Shown here piece after piece: positions 1-8,182 of a stretch of 48,974 nt of DNA. The translations under genes and the position numbers were made by a program. How positions within the stretch are numbered: the stretch's first letter is position 1; each line of letters opens with the position of its first letter. The stretch lies in assembly GCA_002869365.1 (NCBI GenBank), contig PKTA01000171.1, positions 1 to 48,974 on the forward strand, read 5' to 3'. This stretch comes from Marinilabiliales bacterium (GTDB lineage Bacteria > Bacteroidota > Bacteroidia > Bacteroidales > F082). Under the pieces are notes generated by a model. It was not told the origin of the DNA and did no database searches. It worked only from the letters and a program-made list of their open reading frames with translations.

Positions 1-996
1 CTCGGTTTCGAAACGATGATACATCAGGTTCATTATTTCAGAAGCAAAAAAGCCAGAAGTAATAGCAATAATTATTGCTCCGCTAATCAATATTGAAAAC
101 GAAAGTTTTATAATGTCATTTACCGGATTTCCTTCTTTTATCATTTTAGAGAAAATGGGTAATAATAGAACGGAGAACAGCAGTGCAAAATTCTGTCCTG
201 CATCCAGTAAACGGAAAGCCTGAGCATACACACCTGCCTGATAATCACCCACATCACCAGGCAAAAGTTTCTTTATCAAAACCGGATCTATTCGGTTGTA
301 AAAACTCATTAAAAGAACCAGCAGAGCGAATGGTAAACTTTTTTTAATAATGACAATAAAAAAAGTAGTATTCCAGTTCAAATGAAGTCGCCCCGACTTA
401 TTAAGAACTGCTATTAATGCAACTATTGCTGTTACTGCATAAGCCAAAGTTTGTGAATACACAAACCACTCGATACTAAACTTGATACTGAACAGGCTTG
501 TCCATACTAATATACCTACTATAACTATCATCAGAACTCTATCCAAAACAGATAAAAAACTATCGGTTTTAAAAAGCAAAAGTCCGCTAATATTCGACCT
601 TAAATAAAGAATAAAGGAGAGTAAAAACTGATTAAAACCAACCCAGGCCAATAAATACAGTTCTCTTCCCCTATATCCCCATGCATAGGCTATCAGGCAT
701 ATTATTACTGCATAAAAAACTCCAAGTAATAATTTAAGAGTACCTATACCGGCAAAGTGTTTTCTTAATAGTTGTGTGTTTTGGGCAATGTTACGGTTAT
801 TAAAGTTTGTAATTCCTAGGTCGAGGAGTATGTAAAATAAAAATGAAAAACTAAGAATTGCTGAGTAAAATCCATACTCTTCCGGACCAACAATATTTTG
901 AACCTTACGATCTACCCCTAAAATCCAAAAGGGCTTAACCAAAAGGTTTAGAAAAAGTAATAATGCCAGATTTTTTACAAACTTCTTTTGCATCAT
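1..996 (-). CDS. Oligosaccharide flippase (Wzx/MATE-like), C-terminus cut by window edge
   Basis: The reading frame runs open from an ATG at 996 (a second ATG follows at 993) to the first base of the window, giving 332 codons without a stop, so the C-terminal part lies outside. The translation is a string of hydrophobic helices separated by short basic loops. It starts MMQKKFVKNLALLLFLN and has an early segment around VDRKVQNIVGPEEYGFYSAI, the pattern of polysaccharide-export flippases whose first helix is followed by a G-x-x-x-Y/F-G turn. Such proteins move lipid-linked sugar units across the inner membrane. It lies 53 nt downstream of the inhibitor-like lipoprotein gene on the same strand. 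The family call is by overall character; the substrate is unknown. Confidence 0.8.
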   Translation of the reverse strand, partial: MMQKKFVKNLALLLFLNLLVKPFWILGVDRKVQNIVGPEEYGFYSAILSFSFLFYILLDLGITNFNNRNIAQNTQLLRKHFAGIGTLKLLLGVFYAVIICLIAYAWGYRGRELYLLAWVGFNQFLLSFILYLRSNISGLLLFKTDSFLSVLDRVLMIVIVGILVWTSLFSIKFSIEWFVYSQTLAYAVTAIVALIAVLNKSGRLHLNWNTTFFIVIIKKSLPFALLVLLMSFYNRIDPVLIKKLLPGDVGDYQAGVYAQAFRLLDAGQNFALLFSVLLLPIFSKMIKEGNPVNDIIKLSFSILISGAIIIAITSGFFASEIMNLMYHRFETE

Positions 997-1049
997 TGCA
1001 AATGTAGATAGAAAATTATTAATTATTTACAAACCACATTTTATTATTC

Positions 1050-1439
1050 TTATTGCACTTCTACAACATTAATCTCAAGGGTAAATTCTTTTAATGTTGG
1101 TTCATTCATATCAAAGCGACTGCCATATTCCATAAAAAACTTTGTAGTGCCTGTGCTAATTGCCTTATATCTAATAGTTAAGGTTCCGGGTGCTCCAACA
1201 GCTCCGTCATCAGATAACATATAGTTTGGCTTTCCTAGCCTGGAGATTATTGAATCGTTATAAACTGTTTTGCGCCATACATTTCCTGTGGATGCATTTG
1301 CAGGCAACTGTATTTTAAGCACTTGACCTTTTACCAGCGTAATTGTTTTTCCCGAATCTTTATATGTCAAAAACATCTCCTTACAGGAATAAAATAATGG
1401 AATAACTATTATTAAACTGATTATAAGATATTTCCTCAT
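1050..1439 (-). CDS. Chagasin/I42-type protease-inhibitor-like lipoprotein
   Basis: This 129-residue protein has a lipoprotein signal with the lipobox ending in Cys19 (FYSC). It then shows the layout of the I42 chagasin family, immunoglobulin-fold inhibitors of papain-like cysteine peptidases. The loop NASTGNVW (about 48-55) corresponds to the family's NPTTGYxW loop. GAPGTLTIRYKA (82-93) corresponds to the central GxxG strand, and the last strand is EFTLEINVVEV. The third inhibitory loop, usually containing R-P-W, is not clear here (GSRFDMNEP). It is probably anchored in a membrane facing the periplasm or cell exterior. Target peptidase unknown; no cysteine peptidase gene is seen in this window. 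Confidence 0.75.
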   Translation of the reverse strand: MRKYLIISLIIVIPLFYSCKEMFLTYKDSGKTITLVKGQVLKIQLPANASTGNVWRKTVYNDSIISRLGKPNYMLSDDGAVGAPGTLTIRYKAISTGTTKFFMEYGSRFDMNEPTLKEFTLEINVVEVQ

Positions 1440-1557
1440 ATGTGTTTGTTATAAAATTAATGCGCCAAAGATAATTATTCAGTTATTAAAAAATGAAAAT
1501 ATATTAAACTCTGTATTAACAGAATAATAATATATTTTAGCCGCAATATAAATTGAA

Positions 1558-3030
1558 ATGAAAAGAACAATAACAATCATAAGTATATTTCTATTAATTA
1601 ACTCTTATGCATCAGCATCTTATGTGGCAAATAACAGATGTAGCGATGCCTGGGGTTTATTGATGGATTTTCAATTTAATAAAGCCAAAGAACTTATATC
1701 TGAAGAACTTATAGAGAATCCTAAAAACTATTATGCATATTATCTTGATCAAAATTGTGATGCATATTCCTTACTAATGAACTCCAATGAGGAAATGTAT
1801 GAAAACTTTTTAGACAATTATTATGAAAGGCGGGAAATTATGGATGGCAAATTTGAAGATTCGCCATATTATTTATCCTGCAAAGCAGAAATGGAATTAC
1901 AAGCCGGAATTTTTAATATTATTTATGGTGATCGTTTGAGTGGGTTAAGAAAAGCATACTCATCATATAAGAATACTTATAGAAACCTAGAAAACCACCC
2001 CGAATTTCAGCCCTCCTTAAAACTTGATGGTTTTTTTAATGTAGCAATTGATAATTTACCACCCTTTGTAAAATGGGCTGTTTCAGCATTTGGGGTTACA
2101 GGAAATACTGATTATGGCTTTGATTTGTTAAAGAGAAATTATGAAAATCAAAAAGATCAGAAAGGAATAAATGCAGAGTCGGCACTATTTGTAATACTTG
2201 CAGCAAAGCTGAATAAAAGCCCCGAAATGGTATACAATTTTACCAGGAACCTTGATACAGAAATTTCAAATTTATTTGTCTTAAAATATTTTGCAGCAAA
2301 CATTGCATACCGATCGGGGAAAAACGAAGAAGCATTGAAAAAAATGCAGGAAATTGATATTGAAAACCATTCTGAAGGAGAAATTTTATATGATTATATG
2401 ATGGGTAAAATTTTACTTCGTAAACTTGATTATAATGCGGCTCACTTTCTTTCCAGGTATATTAATTCTGCAAAGAAAACTGAATACATAAAAGAGATAA
2501 CCTACAAACTTGCTGTTTTTTACCTGACTAACAACGACATGGATAATTTTAAGAAATACAAACAGTTATCTCTTGAAACAGGCAACGACCTCAATGAACG
2601 CGACAGGGAAGCTATTTATGATGCTAATTTGGATTATATACCCAGCATCAGTCTTACCCGGGCCCGACTTTTACTGGAAGGAGGTTATCTGAATGAATAT
2701 GCATCAGAAATTGAATCATTCCATGCCTTAAAAAGTAAATTTCTCCCATATACTTTAGAGTACCTCTTCTTACAAGCAAAAGCCGCCGAATTAAAAAACG
2801 ATACTAAAACAGCCCTGAAAAATTATGTGGGACTGATCGATAAAGGTAAAAATGAAGATTACTATTTCGCTTCAGAAGCAAGTTTAAGATGCGGATTAAT
2901 TATGGAAGCAGAAGGAGAAAAAGAATCTGCGATAATATATTACAATCAATGCCTCAAACTTTATAACGATGATTTTTATGAATATATTGAAGATAAGGCG
3001 AAAAAAGGCTTAAAAAGGCTTGAAAAATAA
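1558..3030 (+). CDS. Secreted/periplasmic TPR-repeat protein
   Basis: A 490-residue protein with an N-terminal signal peptide (hydrophobic stretch about 5-20, ending ASAS) and no lipobox. The rest is almost entirely alpha-helical, with repeated paired-helix character typical of tetratricopeptide repeats. Examples are AWGLLMDFQFNKAKELISEE near the N-terminus, a segment with SGKNEEALKKMQEI in the middle, and EGEKESAIIYYNQCLKLY near the C-terminus. TPR solenoids usually mediate protein-protein contacts. It stands alone, about 120 nt after the divergent inhibitor gene and 209 nt before the barrel gene. No enzymatic motif was found; exact function unknown. Confidence 0.75.
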   Translation: MKRTITIISIFLLINSYASASYVANNRCSDAWGLLMDFQFNKAKELISEELIENPKNYYAYYLDQNCDAYSLLMNSNEEMYENFLDNYYERREIMDGKFEDSPYYLSCKAEMELQAGIFNIIYGDRLSGLRKAYSSYKNTYRNLENHPEFQPSLKLDGFFNVAIDNLPPFVKWAVSAFGVTGNTDYGFDLLKRNYENQKDQKGINAESALFVILAAKLNKSPEMVYNFTRNLDTEISNLFVLKYFAANIAYRSGKNEEALKKMQEIDIENHSEGEILYDYMMGKILLRKLDYNAAHFLSRYINSAKKTEYIKEITYKLAVFYLTNNDMDNFKKYKQLSLETGNDLNERDREAIYDANLDYIPSISLTRARLLLEGGYLNEYASEIESFHALKSKFLPYTLEYLFLQAKAAELKNDTKTALKNYVGLIDKGKNEDYYFASEASLRCGLIMEAEGEKESAIIYYNQCLKLYNDDFYEYIEDKAKKGLKRLEK

Positions 3031-3239
3031 CTTCAACCACAACTTAATTTTTCCGAAAAGTAACCCTAATTCATTTCCAAAATCACATTCAAACGCCGAA
3101 AAAACACTCTCAGCATCACAATGTGCATACTGAGCTATTAATATTTTCCCACACCCCAAAGCCCATATACTTTTGCCAGTGAATTCAACATTAAAATGTT
3201 ATGAACACAAAAATTATTAATCACATAAAAACGAAAAAG

Positions 3240-3824
3240 ATGAAAATAAAATTAGTATTCGTGAGTGCAATAATATTATTATCACTCAACACAATGGCAC
3301 AAAGTAAAGATAACAGATTTGCAGTAGAACTTAATGGCGGTGTTTCAATAGCCACAAACAAATTAGTTGACACCAAACTAAGTCCGGGTGGTGGATTTGA
3401 AGCAGTGCTTCACTATCGCTTTTTGAAGCATATTGGTATTTATGGCGGATGGGGATGGAATAAATTATCGGCAGATAATTCATTTGCAGGTAGTGATGTA
3501 TGCTTCGAAGAAACAGGGTATCTGTTTGGATTAGAGTTTGTTCATCCCATAGCAGAAAGTAAAATATCCTATATGTTACGTGCCGGAGGACTTTATAATC
3601 ACATAGAAACGGAAAATGCTGAAGGCAAAATTATTAGCGATACCGGACATGGATTAGGCTACCAATTGGCTGGTGGTATCGACTTCCCTATCGGGTCTTC
3701 CTGGAGTATTGCTCCAATGATAAAATATAATTCACTAAAGAGAAAAGGAAACTTTGGAGAAACAGAAAACACTCTTGATTATAATTATATTTCCTTGAGG
3801 ATTGGAATTATAAAAAAGTTTTAG
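3240..3824 (+). CDS. Outer-membrane beta-barrel protein (OmpX-like)
   Basis: The frame is open from an ATG at 3201, but the ATG at 3240 gives a proper signal peptide (MKIKLVFVSAIILLSLNTMA, cleavage before QSKD), so it is preferred; length 194 residues. The mature part alternates polar and hydrophobic residues with many Gly and aromatic residues (GGVSIATNK, GIYGGWGWNKL, YMLRAGGLYNH, YQLAGGIDFPIG) and ends in a short strand, ISLRIGIIKKF, closing on Phe. This is the usual pattern of 8-stranded outer-membrane barrels in Bacteroidota. A bipartite terminator hairpin follows directly. Role unknown, probably structural or adhesive. Confidence 0.8.
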   Translation: MKIKLVFVSAIILLSLNTMAQSKDNRFAVELNGGVSIATNKLVDTKLSPGGGFEAVLHYRFLKHIGIYGGWGWNKLSADNSFAGSDVCFEETGYLFGLEFVHPIAESKISYMLRAGGLYNHIETENAEGKIISDTGHGLGYQLAGGIDFPIGSSWSIAPMIKYNSLKRKGNFGETENTLDYNYISLRIGIIKKF

Positions 3825-3841
3825 TTTTTATAAATAAATGT

Positions 3842-3882
3842 AAAGGGTATGGAAAGTTTTTACTTTCTCTTACCCTTTTTTT
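3842..3882 (+). terminator. Rho-independent terminator after the barrel gene
   Basis: AAAGGGTA (3842-3849) pairs with TACCCTTT (3871-3878). Inside it, GAAAGT (3852-3857) pairs with ACTTTC (3862-3867) around a TTTT loop, with a small internal bulge. The T run continues to 3882. It lies 17 nt after the barrel stop codon and 22 nt before the next ATG, so it separates two same-strand genes. Confidence 0.85.
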
Positions 3883-3904
3883 CTGATGATTAAATTTAAA
3901 GATA

Positions 3905-4276
3905 ATGAAAAAAAATAATTCAATAATAGTTATTGTCGCTTTACTTCTGGTAGTTTCCTGTAACAAAGTTGTTGTCTCCGACATAGGTTTTTCTTCCAAT
4001 ATAGAGAGAAACTCAACAGGGCTTAGCATTTTATATATCAACAATAAAGCTAAAAAAGTAAATCTTTATGGTGACATTATAGTGTATGAAGGAAAAATAA
4101 ATGTAAAACTCACGAGCCCTGAGGGTGATGTGAAATTCTCGAAATACATTCAAGGTCCTGCTAATTTTAATATCGATACAAATTACTATGCAACAGATGG
4201 TTTCTGGAAGTTAAGTTATGCCAGTGAAGATGGTTTGGGAAATATCGATATAGGCCTTGATTATTCTTATAATTAA
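3905..4276 (+). CDS. Small hypothetical lipoprotein
   Basis: A 123-residue protein with a clear lipoprotein signal: MKKNNSIIVIVALLLVVSC, with the lipobox Cys at 19. The mature part is predicted beta-rich (VNLYGDIIVYEGKINVKLTSPEGDV, then FSKYIQGPANFNIDT, ending in LDYSYN). It may be a small Ig-like or beta-sandwich module, but no family is recognised. It begins 22 nt after a terminator and so should have its own promoter. It is 91 nt upstream of the sensor kinase; whether it is part of that signalling unit is unknown. Confidence 0.7.
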   Translation: MKKNNSIIVIVALLLVVSCNKVVVSDIGFSSNIERNSTGLSILYINNKAKKVNLYGDIIVYEGKINVKLTSPEGDVKFSKYIQGPANFNIDTNYYATDGFWKLSYASEDGLGNIDIGLDYSYN

Positions 4277-4367
4277 GCATTATTAATGCCAGAATTGCTC
4301 ATTAATTATTTAAATAATTAGTGTAGAATATTATTATATTTTTATACAATCAAATTTAAATAAACAG

Positions 4368-5438
4368 ATGTTGTTAAATAAAAGTAGTATATATTTTTCA
4401 TTTAAAAGTTTGTTGAAGTTTATTATTGTTTTTGCAGTAGTAATACAACTTATTGTAATTTCTTACAATCATTTTACCGGATATTATGTACTCGAAAACT
4501 GGCAACACTTTTTTCTCAGATTATTGAGAGGAACCATTCTAAGTACAATATCAGGATTTTTACTTGCATATCCCGATTTGTACTTTATAAAACAACTAAA
4601 CAAGTTTGCCGAATGGAATGAAAAGCCTGTTTTGAGAATTCTTATTCAAATTTTTCTAATCACCTCTTTGGCAGTAATTATTTCATTAATAATAACTGTT
4701 TTTGCTAACTGGGTAAGTAAGTATACAGAAAATTTTACAGGTGTCCTCATTAACAATGCTCTATTATATATTGCAGCCAATGTAATATTAGTTAGCATTT
4801 TGGAAGGATGGATTTACTATTCGGAGAGCAAAAAGGCAAAACAGCAAACCAGAGAACTACAACAGGAACTTTCTCAAATTAAGTTTGAAGTATTGAAAAG
4901 TCAGATAAACCCACATTTTATTTTTAACAGCCTCAATGTATTATCCGGATTAATGAATAAAGATATCGAAAAGGCACAGCAATTTATCGATGAGTTTTCG
5001 CATATTTACCGCTATGTACTTGAAACAATAGAACATTCGGTATCTAAACTTGGAAAGGAACTTGATTTTATGCAGTCTTATCTTTTTTTACAACAAATAA
5101 GATATGGCGATAGTCTTAATTATTCAGTGAAAATTGATTCTAAATTTCTTAACTACTACTTACCTCCTTTAACCTTACAATTAATACTTGAAAATGCAAT
5201 AAAACACAATATTATTAATGAGGCAAAGCCATTAAAAATTGAATTGTATACAGAGAATGATTTTCTTATCGTAAAAAATAATCTCCAGCCCAAAATTTCT
5301 TCAGGAAATTCGATGGGACTTGGAATTAAAAACCTTACTAAAAGATATAATTTAATAAGCGATGTTCAACCGTTATTTTTTGTTGAGACTAATTATTATA
5401 TTGCGAAACTTCCATTAATAAAAGAAGAATATGATTAA
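4368..5438 (+). CDS. LytS-type sensor histidine kinase
   Basis: A 356-residue membrane kinase. About four hydrophobic helices fill residues 15-150 (near 15-33, 48-68, 90-112, 125-147). A short coiled coil (about 152-172) follows, then the His_kinase motif QINPHFIFNSLN with the phosphoacceptor candidate His183. The ATPase domain has the N-box ENAIKHN (275-281) and the G-box GLGIKN (317-322). This is the minimal LytS/YehU architecture without a recognisable extracellular sensor domain, so the signal is probably sensed within the membrane. Its stop overlaps the response regulator start by 8 nt, so the pair is translated together and presumably forms one phosphorelay. Confidence 0.93.
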   Translation: MLLNKSSIYFSFKSLLKFIIVFAVVIQLIVISYNHFTGYYVLENWQHFFLRLLRGTILSTISGFLLAYPDLYFIKQLNKFAEWNEKPVLRILIQIFLITSLAVIISLIITVFANWVSKYTENFTGVLINNALLYIAANVILVSILEGWIYYSESKKAKQQTRELQQELSQIKFEVLKSQINPHFIFNSLNVLSGLMNKDIEKAQQFIDEFSHIYRYVLETIEHSVSKLGKELDFMQSYLFLQQIRYGDSLNYSVKIDSKFLNYYLPPLTLQLILENAIKHNIINEAKPLKIELYTENDFLIVKNNLQPKISSGNSMGLGIKNLTKRYNLISDVQPLFFVETNYYIAKLPLIKEEYD

Positions 5439-6189
5439 AGTATTAATTATTGAAGATGAGCAAATTGCAGCTGAAAAACTTCAGAAAATGTTGTTGGAAA
5501 CCGACGACAATATTGAGGTAGTGGCTATAAAAGGTTCCATTTCAGAAAGTGTAAAATGGCTGACGGTAAACACCGTAGATTTAATATTCCTTGATATTCA
5601 ACTCTCCGATGGCTTGAGTTTCAGTATTTTTGACCAGGTTAATATAAACACACAAATAATTTTAACCACTGCTTACGATCAATATGCCATAAAGGCTTTT
5701 CAGTATAACAGCATTGCATATTTACTTAAACCTATTAGAAAAAGTGAACTTCAGGAGAGTTTGAATAAATACAAAAGTTTAAAGTCATCTTCCAATATCG
5801 ACTTCGATGAACTTATAGCGCAAATACAAGGAAAAAAACCCGATTACAAAAAGAGGTTTCTCATACAGTTTGGAGAAAAAATTAAAAAAGTGGAAGTCGC
5901 AGAAATAGCATATTTTTATGTTTTAGACAGGGGGATTTATTTGAAAACTTTCGATTGTAAATCATTTCCAATAGATTTTTCTCTCGACAGGTTAGAGATG
6001 CTCATCAACCCATCGGTATTTTTCAGGATTAACAGAAAATTTTTAATAAATATCGATTCCATTTCAAACATGATTGCTTTATCGAGAGGCAGAGTCAAAC
6101 TTGAACTCAAACCAAAAGTTGAAGATGAATTAGAAACAATCGTTAGTATTGACAGATCTTCAGATTTTAAAAAATGGATGAATTCATAA
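5431..6189 (+). CDS. LytTR-family response regulator
   Basis: This 252-residue regulator has an N-terminal receiver domain: acidic pocket E8-D9-E10, phosphoacceptor D55 in LIFLDIQLSDG, the switch Thr in ILTTAYD, and the conserved Lys in YLLKPI. It ends in a LytTR DNA-binding domain (about 140-250), with FFRINRKFLINIDSI as the typical recognition segment. Such regulators bind direct repeats upstream of exopolysaccharide, cell-envelope or transporter genes. It overlaps the kinase gene by 8 nt. Its stop is 19 nt from the convergent glucosaminidase stop; the glucosaminidase is a possible but unproven target. Confidence 0.93.
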   Translation: MIKVLIIEDEQIAAEKLQKMLLETDDNIEVVAIKGSISESVKWLTVNTVDLIFLDIQLSDGLSFSIFDQVNINTQIILTTAYDQYAIKAFQYNSIAYLLKPIRKSELQESLNKYKSLKSSSNIDFDELIAQIQGKKPDYKKRFLIQFGEKIKKVEVAEIAYFYVLDRGIYLKTFDCKSFPIDFSLDRLEMLINPSVFFRINRKFLINIDSISNMIALSRGRVKLELKPKVEDELETIVSIDRSSDFKKWMNS

Positions 6190-6208
6190 CTTAGCAAGTA
6201 AATCAGAT

Positions 6209-7171
6209 CTACCTTAAGCTCAAAACCTTACCAACTTCAGGCTGTATACCCTCAGGCATATCATTCATTTTATACAGACGGCTTAATCTGATACCATAAT
6301 ATTGTGAAATCATTCGCATACTTTCGCCTTGCTTCACTAAATGTTTTTTATGCTTTTTGTCTGCCTTTCTCCTTTTCTTCTCCAAATAAACCTTCTCTCC
6401 TATTTGAAGAATGTGCTTTTTATTCACTTCGTTATACTTGAATAACTGCCAACTATAAATTTCAAACTCCTTAGCAATTTTATTGAAAGTATCTCCTGCT
6501 TTTATTATAATCAGATTTCGCCTATTGTTTTCATAAACCTGTCTGCCTTCTTTACTAATATAAACTTTTTTAAAGTCGTTAATGTTTGGTGGCAAACTAA
6601 TATCTCCTTTAATAATTTTTTCCTTTGGCTTTTCCTTTTCAACATCTTTTCTGCTCCACTTAATACCTTTATCAAACTTATAAAGTTCATATTTCTCAAT
6701 CAGCCGGATTAATAATTCAGGATACTTTGGATTGGTAGCATATCCAGCCTTCTTTAATCCGTAGGCCCAACTTTTATAATCCGTAGTTTCGTAATCAAAC
6801 AAAAATGAATATCTCCCCCTTTGGGTTAAAAATTTTGAATGATCACTATATGAATCTTCTGCTTTTTTATATTTCCTGAAGCATTCTTGTTTTTCATCAT
6901 CATCTTCATGAATAGTTTTTCCTTTCCAGTCGGAATGACATTTAATCCCGAAATGGTTATTGCCTTTAACAGCCAAACGACTATTACCACTTCCCGACTC
7001 CAAAATCCCTTGTGCCAGAGTAATTGAGGCAGGAATTCGATATTCCTTCATCTTTTTTATGGCAATATCCTTATAAGTCTCAATATACTCCTCGGTAGTA
7101 ATTCGCTTTTGGGCGAATACCTGGAAACTAAAGAGCAAGAGTGCAATTAATATTTTTATATCGATTTTCAA
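6209..7171 (-). CDS. Exported glucosaminidase with two LysM domains (peptidoglycan hydrolase)
   Basis: A 320-residue protein starting with a signal peptide (to about FQVFAQ, residue 21). Residues about 25-170 are a glucosaminidase domain of the FlgJ/LytG type: ASITLAQGILESGSGNSRLA contains the probable catalytic Glu in ILESGSG, followed by NNHFGIKC and the YATNPKYPELL segment. Two LysM peptidoglycan-binding modules follow, about 221-266 (IIKAGDTFNKIAKEFEI) and 275-320 (HLVKQGESMRMISQYYGI). It should cut the glycan backbone of peptidoglycan during growth or division. A basic Lys/Arg-rich linker separates the LysM domains. Confident family assignment. Confidence 0.93.
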   Translation of the reverse strand: MKIDIKILIALLLFSFQVFAQKRITTEEYIETYKDIAIKKMKEYRIPASITLAQGILESGSGNSRLAVKGNNHFGIKCHSDWKGKTIHEDDDEKQECFRKYKKAEDSYSDHSKFLTQRGRYSFLFDYETTDYKSWAYGLKKAGYATNPKYPELLIRLIEKYELYKFDKGIKWSRKDVEKEKPKEKIIKGDISLPPNINDFKKVYISKEGRQVYENNRRNLIIIKAGDTFNKIAKEFEIYSWQLFKYNEVNKKHILQIGEKVYLEKKRRKADKKHKKHLVKQGESMRMISQYYGIRLSRLYKMNDMPEGIQPEVGKVLSLR

Positions 7172-7332
7172 TGATGTAATTAATCAATCTTCAAAAATAA
7201 AGTATCGGCATTAGCCGAATTAATTTATTTAACGCAATTATTCACATTTGATTGTTGACACTTATATTGGGAATATTCCAAATTATGATAACTCAAAAAA
7301 CATTTTAAAAACCGGAATAAGCAATTATCTGC

Positions 7333-7340
7333 TATCTTTG
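7333..7340 (+). promoter_or_regulatory. Bacteroidota -7 element (rsmG)
   Basis: TATCTTTG matches the Bacteroidota -7 consensus TAnnTTTG and lies 17 nt before the rsmG ATG. No convincing -33 TTTG is seen at the expected distance. Confidence 0.5.
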
Positions 7341-7357
7341 GCTTTTATTTTTAAAGA

Positions 7358-7987
7358 ATGGATTCTCATATAATTTATAAATATTTTAACGGCTTAAGCG
7401 ACAAACAAAAGGAGCAGTTAGACCAATTAGGGGAACTTTATACGCTTTGGAATCAGCAAATTAATGTGATTTCCCGTAAGGATATGGATAATTTTTATTT
7501 GCATCATGTTCTGCATTCTTTATCAATTGCCAAGATTGTAAAGTTTAAAGATTTTACAGAAGTAATGGATGCCGGAACAGGAGGTGGATTTCCGGGTTTA
7601 CCCCTGGCCATAATGTTCCCTGATGTAAATTTCTTCCTTGTTGACTCCATTGGGAAAAAAATAAAAGTAGTAAATGAGGTTAGCACTTCACTCGGATTAA
7701 AAAACCTTACTGCCCAGCAGATAAGGATGGAGCAGGTAGACAAAACCTTCGATTTTATAATCAGCAGAGCCGTTACTTATCTCCCCGATTTTATGAGATG
7801 GACAGGATATAAATTCCATCAGAAATCCTTCAATAAACTTAAAAATGGAATACTGTATTTAAAAGGTGGCGACATAAGTGAAGAAGTAAATGCAGTAAAA
7901 AGATTTAAAACAAAAACATATAATTTAAATACCCATTTCGAAGAAGAATTTTTTGAAACCAAGAAATTAGTTCACGTTTATCGCTAG
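7358..7987 (+). CDS. rsmG: 16S rRNA (guanine527-N7)-methyltransferase RsmG
   Basis: A 209-residue protein of normal RsmG length. The SAM-binding motif is VMDAGTGGGFPGLPLAI (around 68-84), with the family signature of Gly-rich residues followed by FPG. DKTFDFIISRAV gives the downstream motif. The N-terminal LYTLWNQQINVISRKDMDNF matches the conserved region that precedes the methyltransferase fold. It methylates N7 of G527 in 16S rRNA (E. coli numbering). It stands as a single transcription unit between the divergent glucosaminidase and the MFS gene. Confident. Confidence 0.95.
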   Translation: MDSHIIYKYFNGLSDKQKEQLDQLGELYTLWNQQINVISRKDMDNFYLHHVLHSLSIAKIVKFKDFTEVMDAGTGGGFPGLPLAIMFPDVNFFLVDSIGKKIKVVNEVSTSLGLKNLTAQQIRMEQVDKTFDFIISRAVTYLPDFMRWTGYKFHQKSFNKLKNGILYLKGGDISEEVNAVKRFKTKTYNLNTHFEEEFFETKKLVHVYR

Positions 7988-8182
7988 AACGAATAAACTT
8001 TAAATACAATTTTATTGGCAATAACATTAGCATGTATTGTAATCATTATTTAAATTTTACCATTAATCATGTTCAATATTTATACACTCTAAAGTTGAGT
8101 TAGGCTATTTTGTTATGGAAAAAGACAATTTTCCCAATTTTTTATTATAAATTCGCCCCTTCATTTTTAAATCTCAATTCAA

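Noticed and set aside
5937-6197. 86-codon minus-strand frame opposite the response regulator
   Set aside because: Antisense to the conserved LytTR domain with no features of its own.
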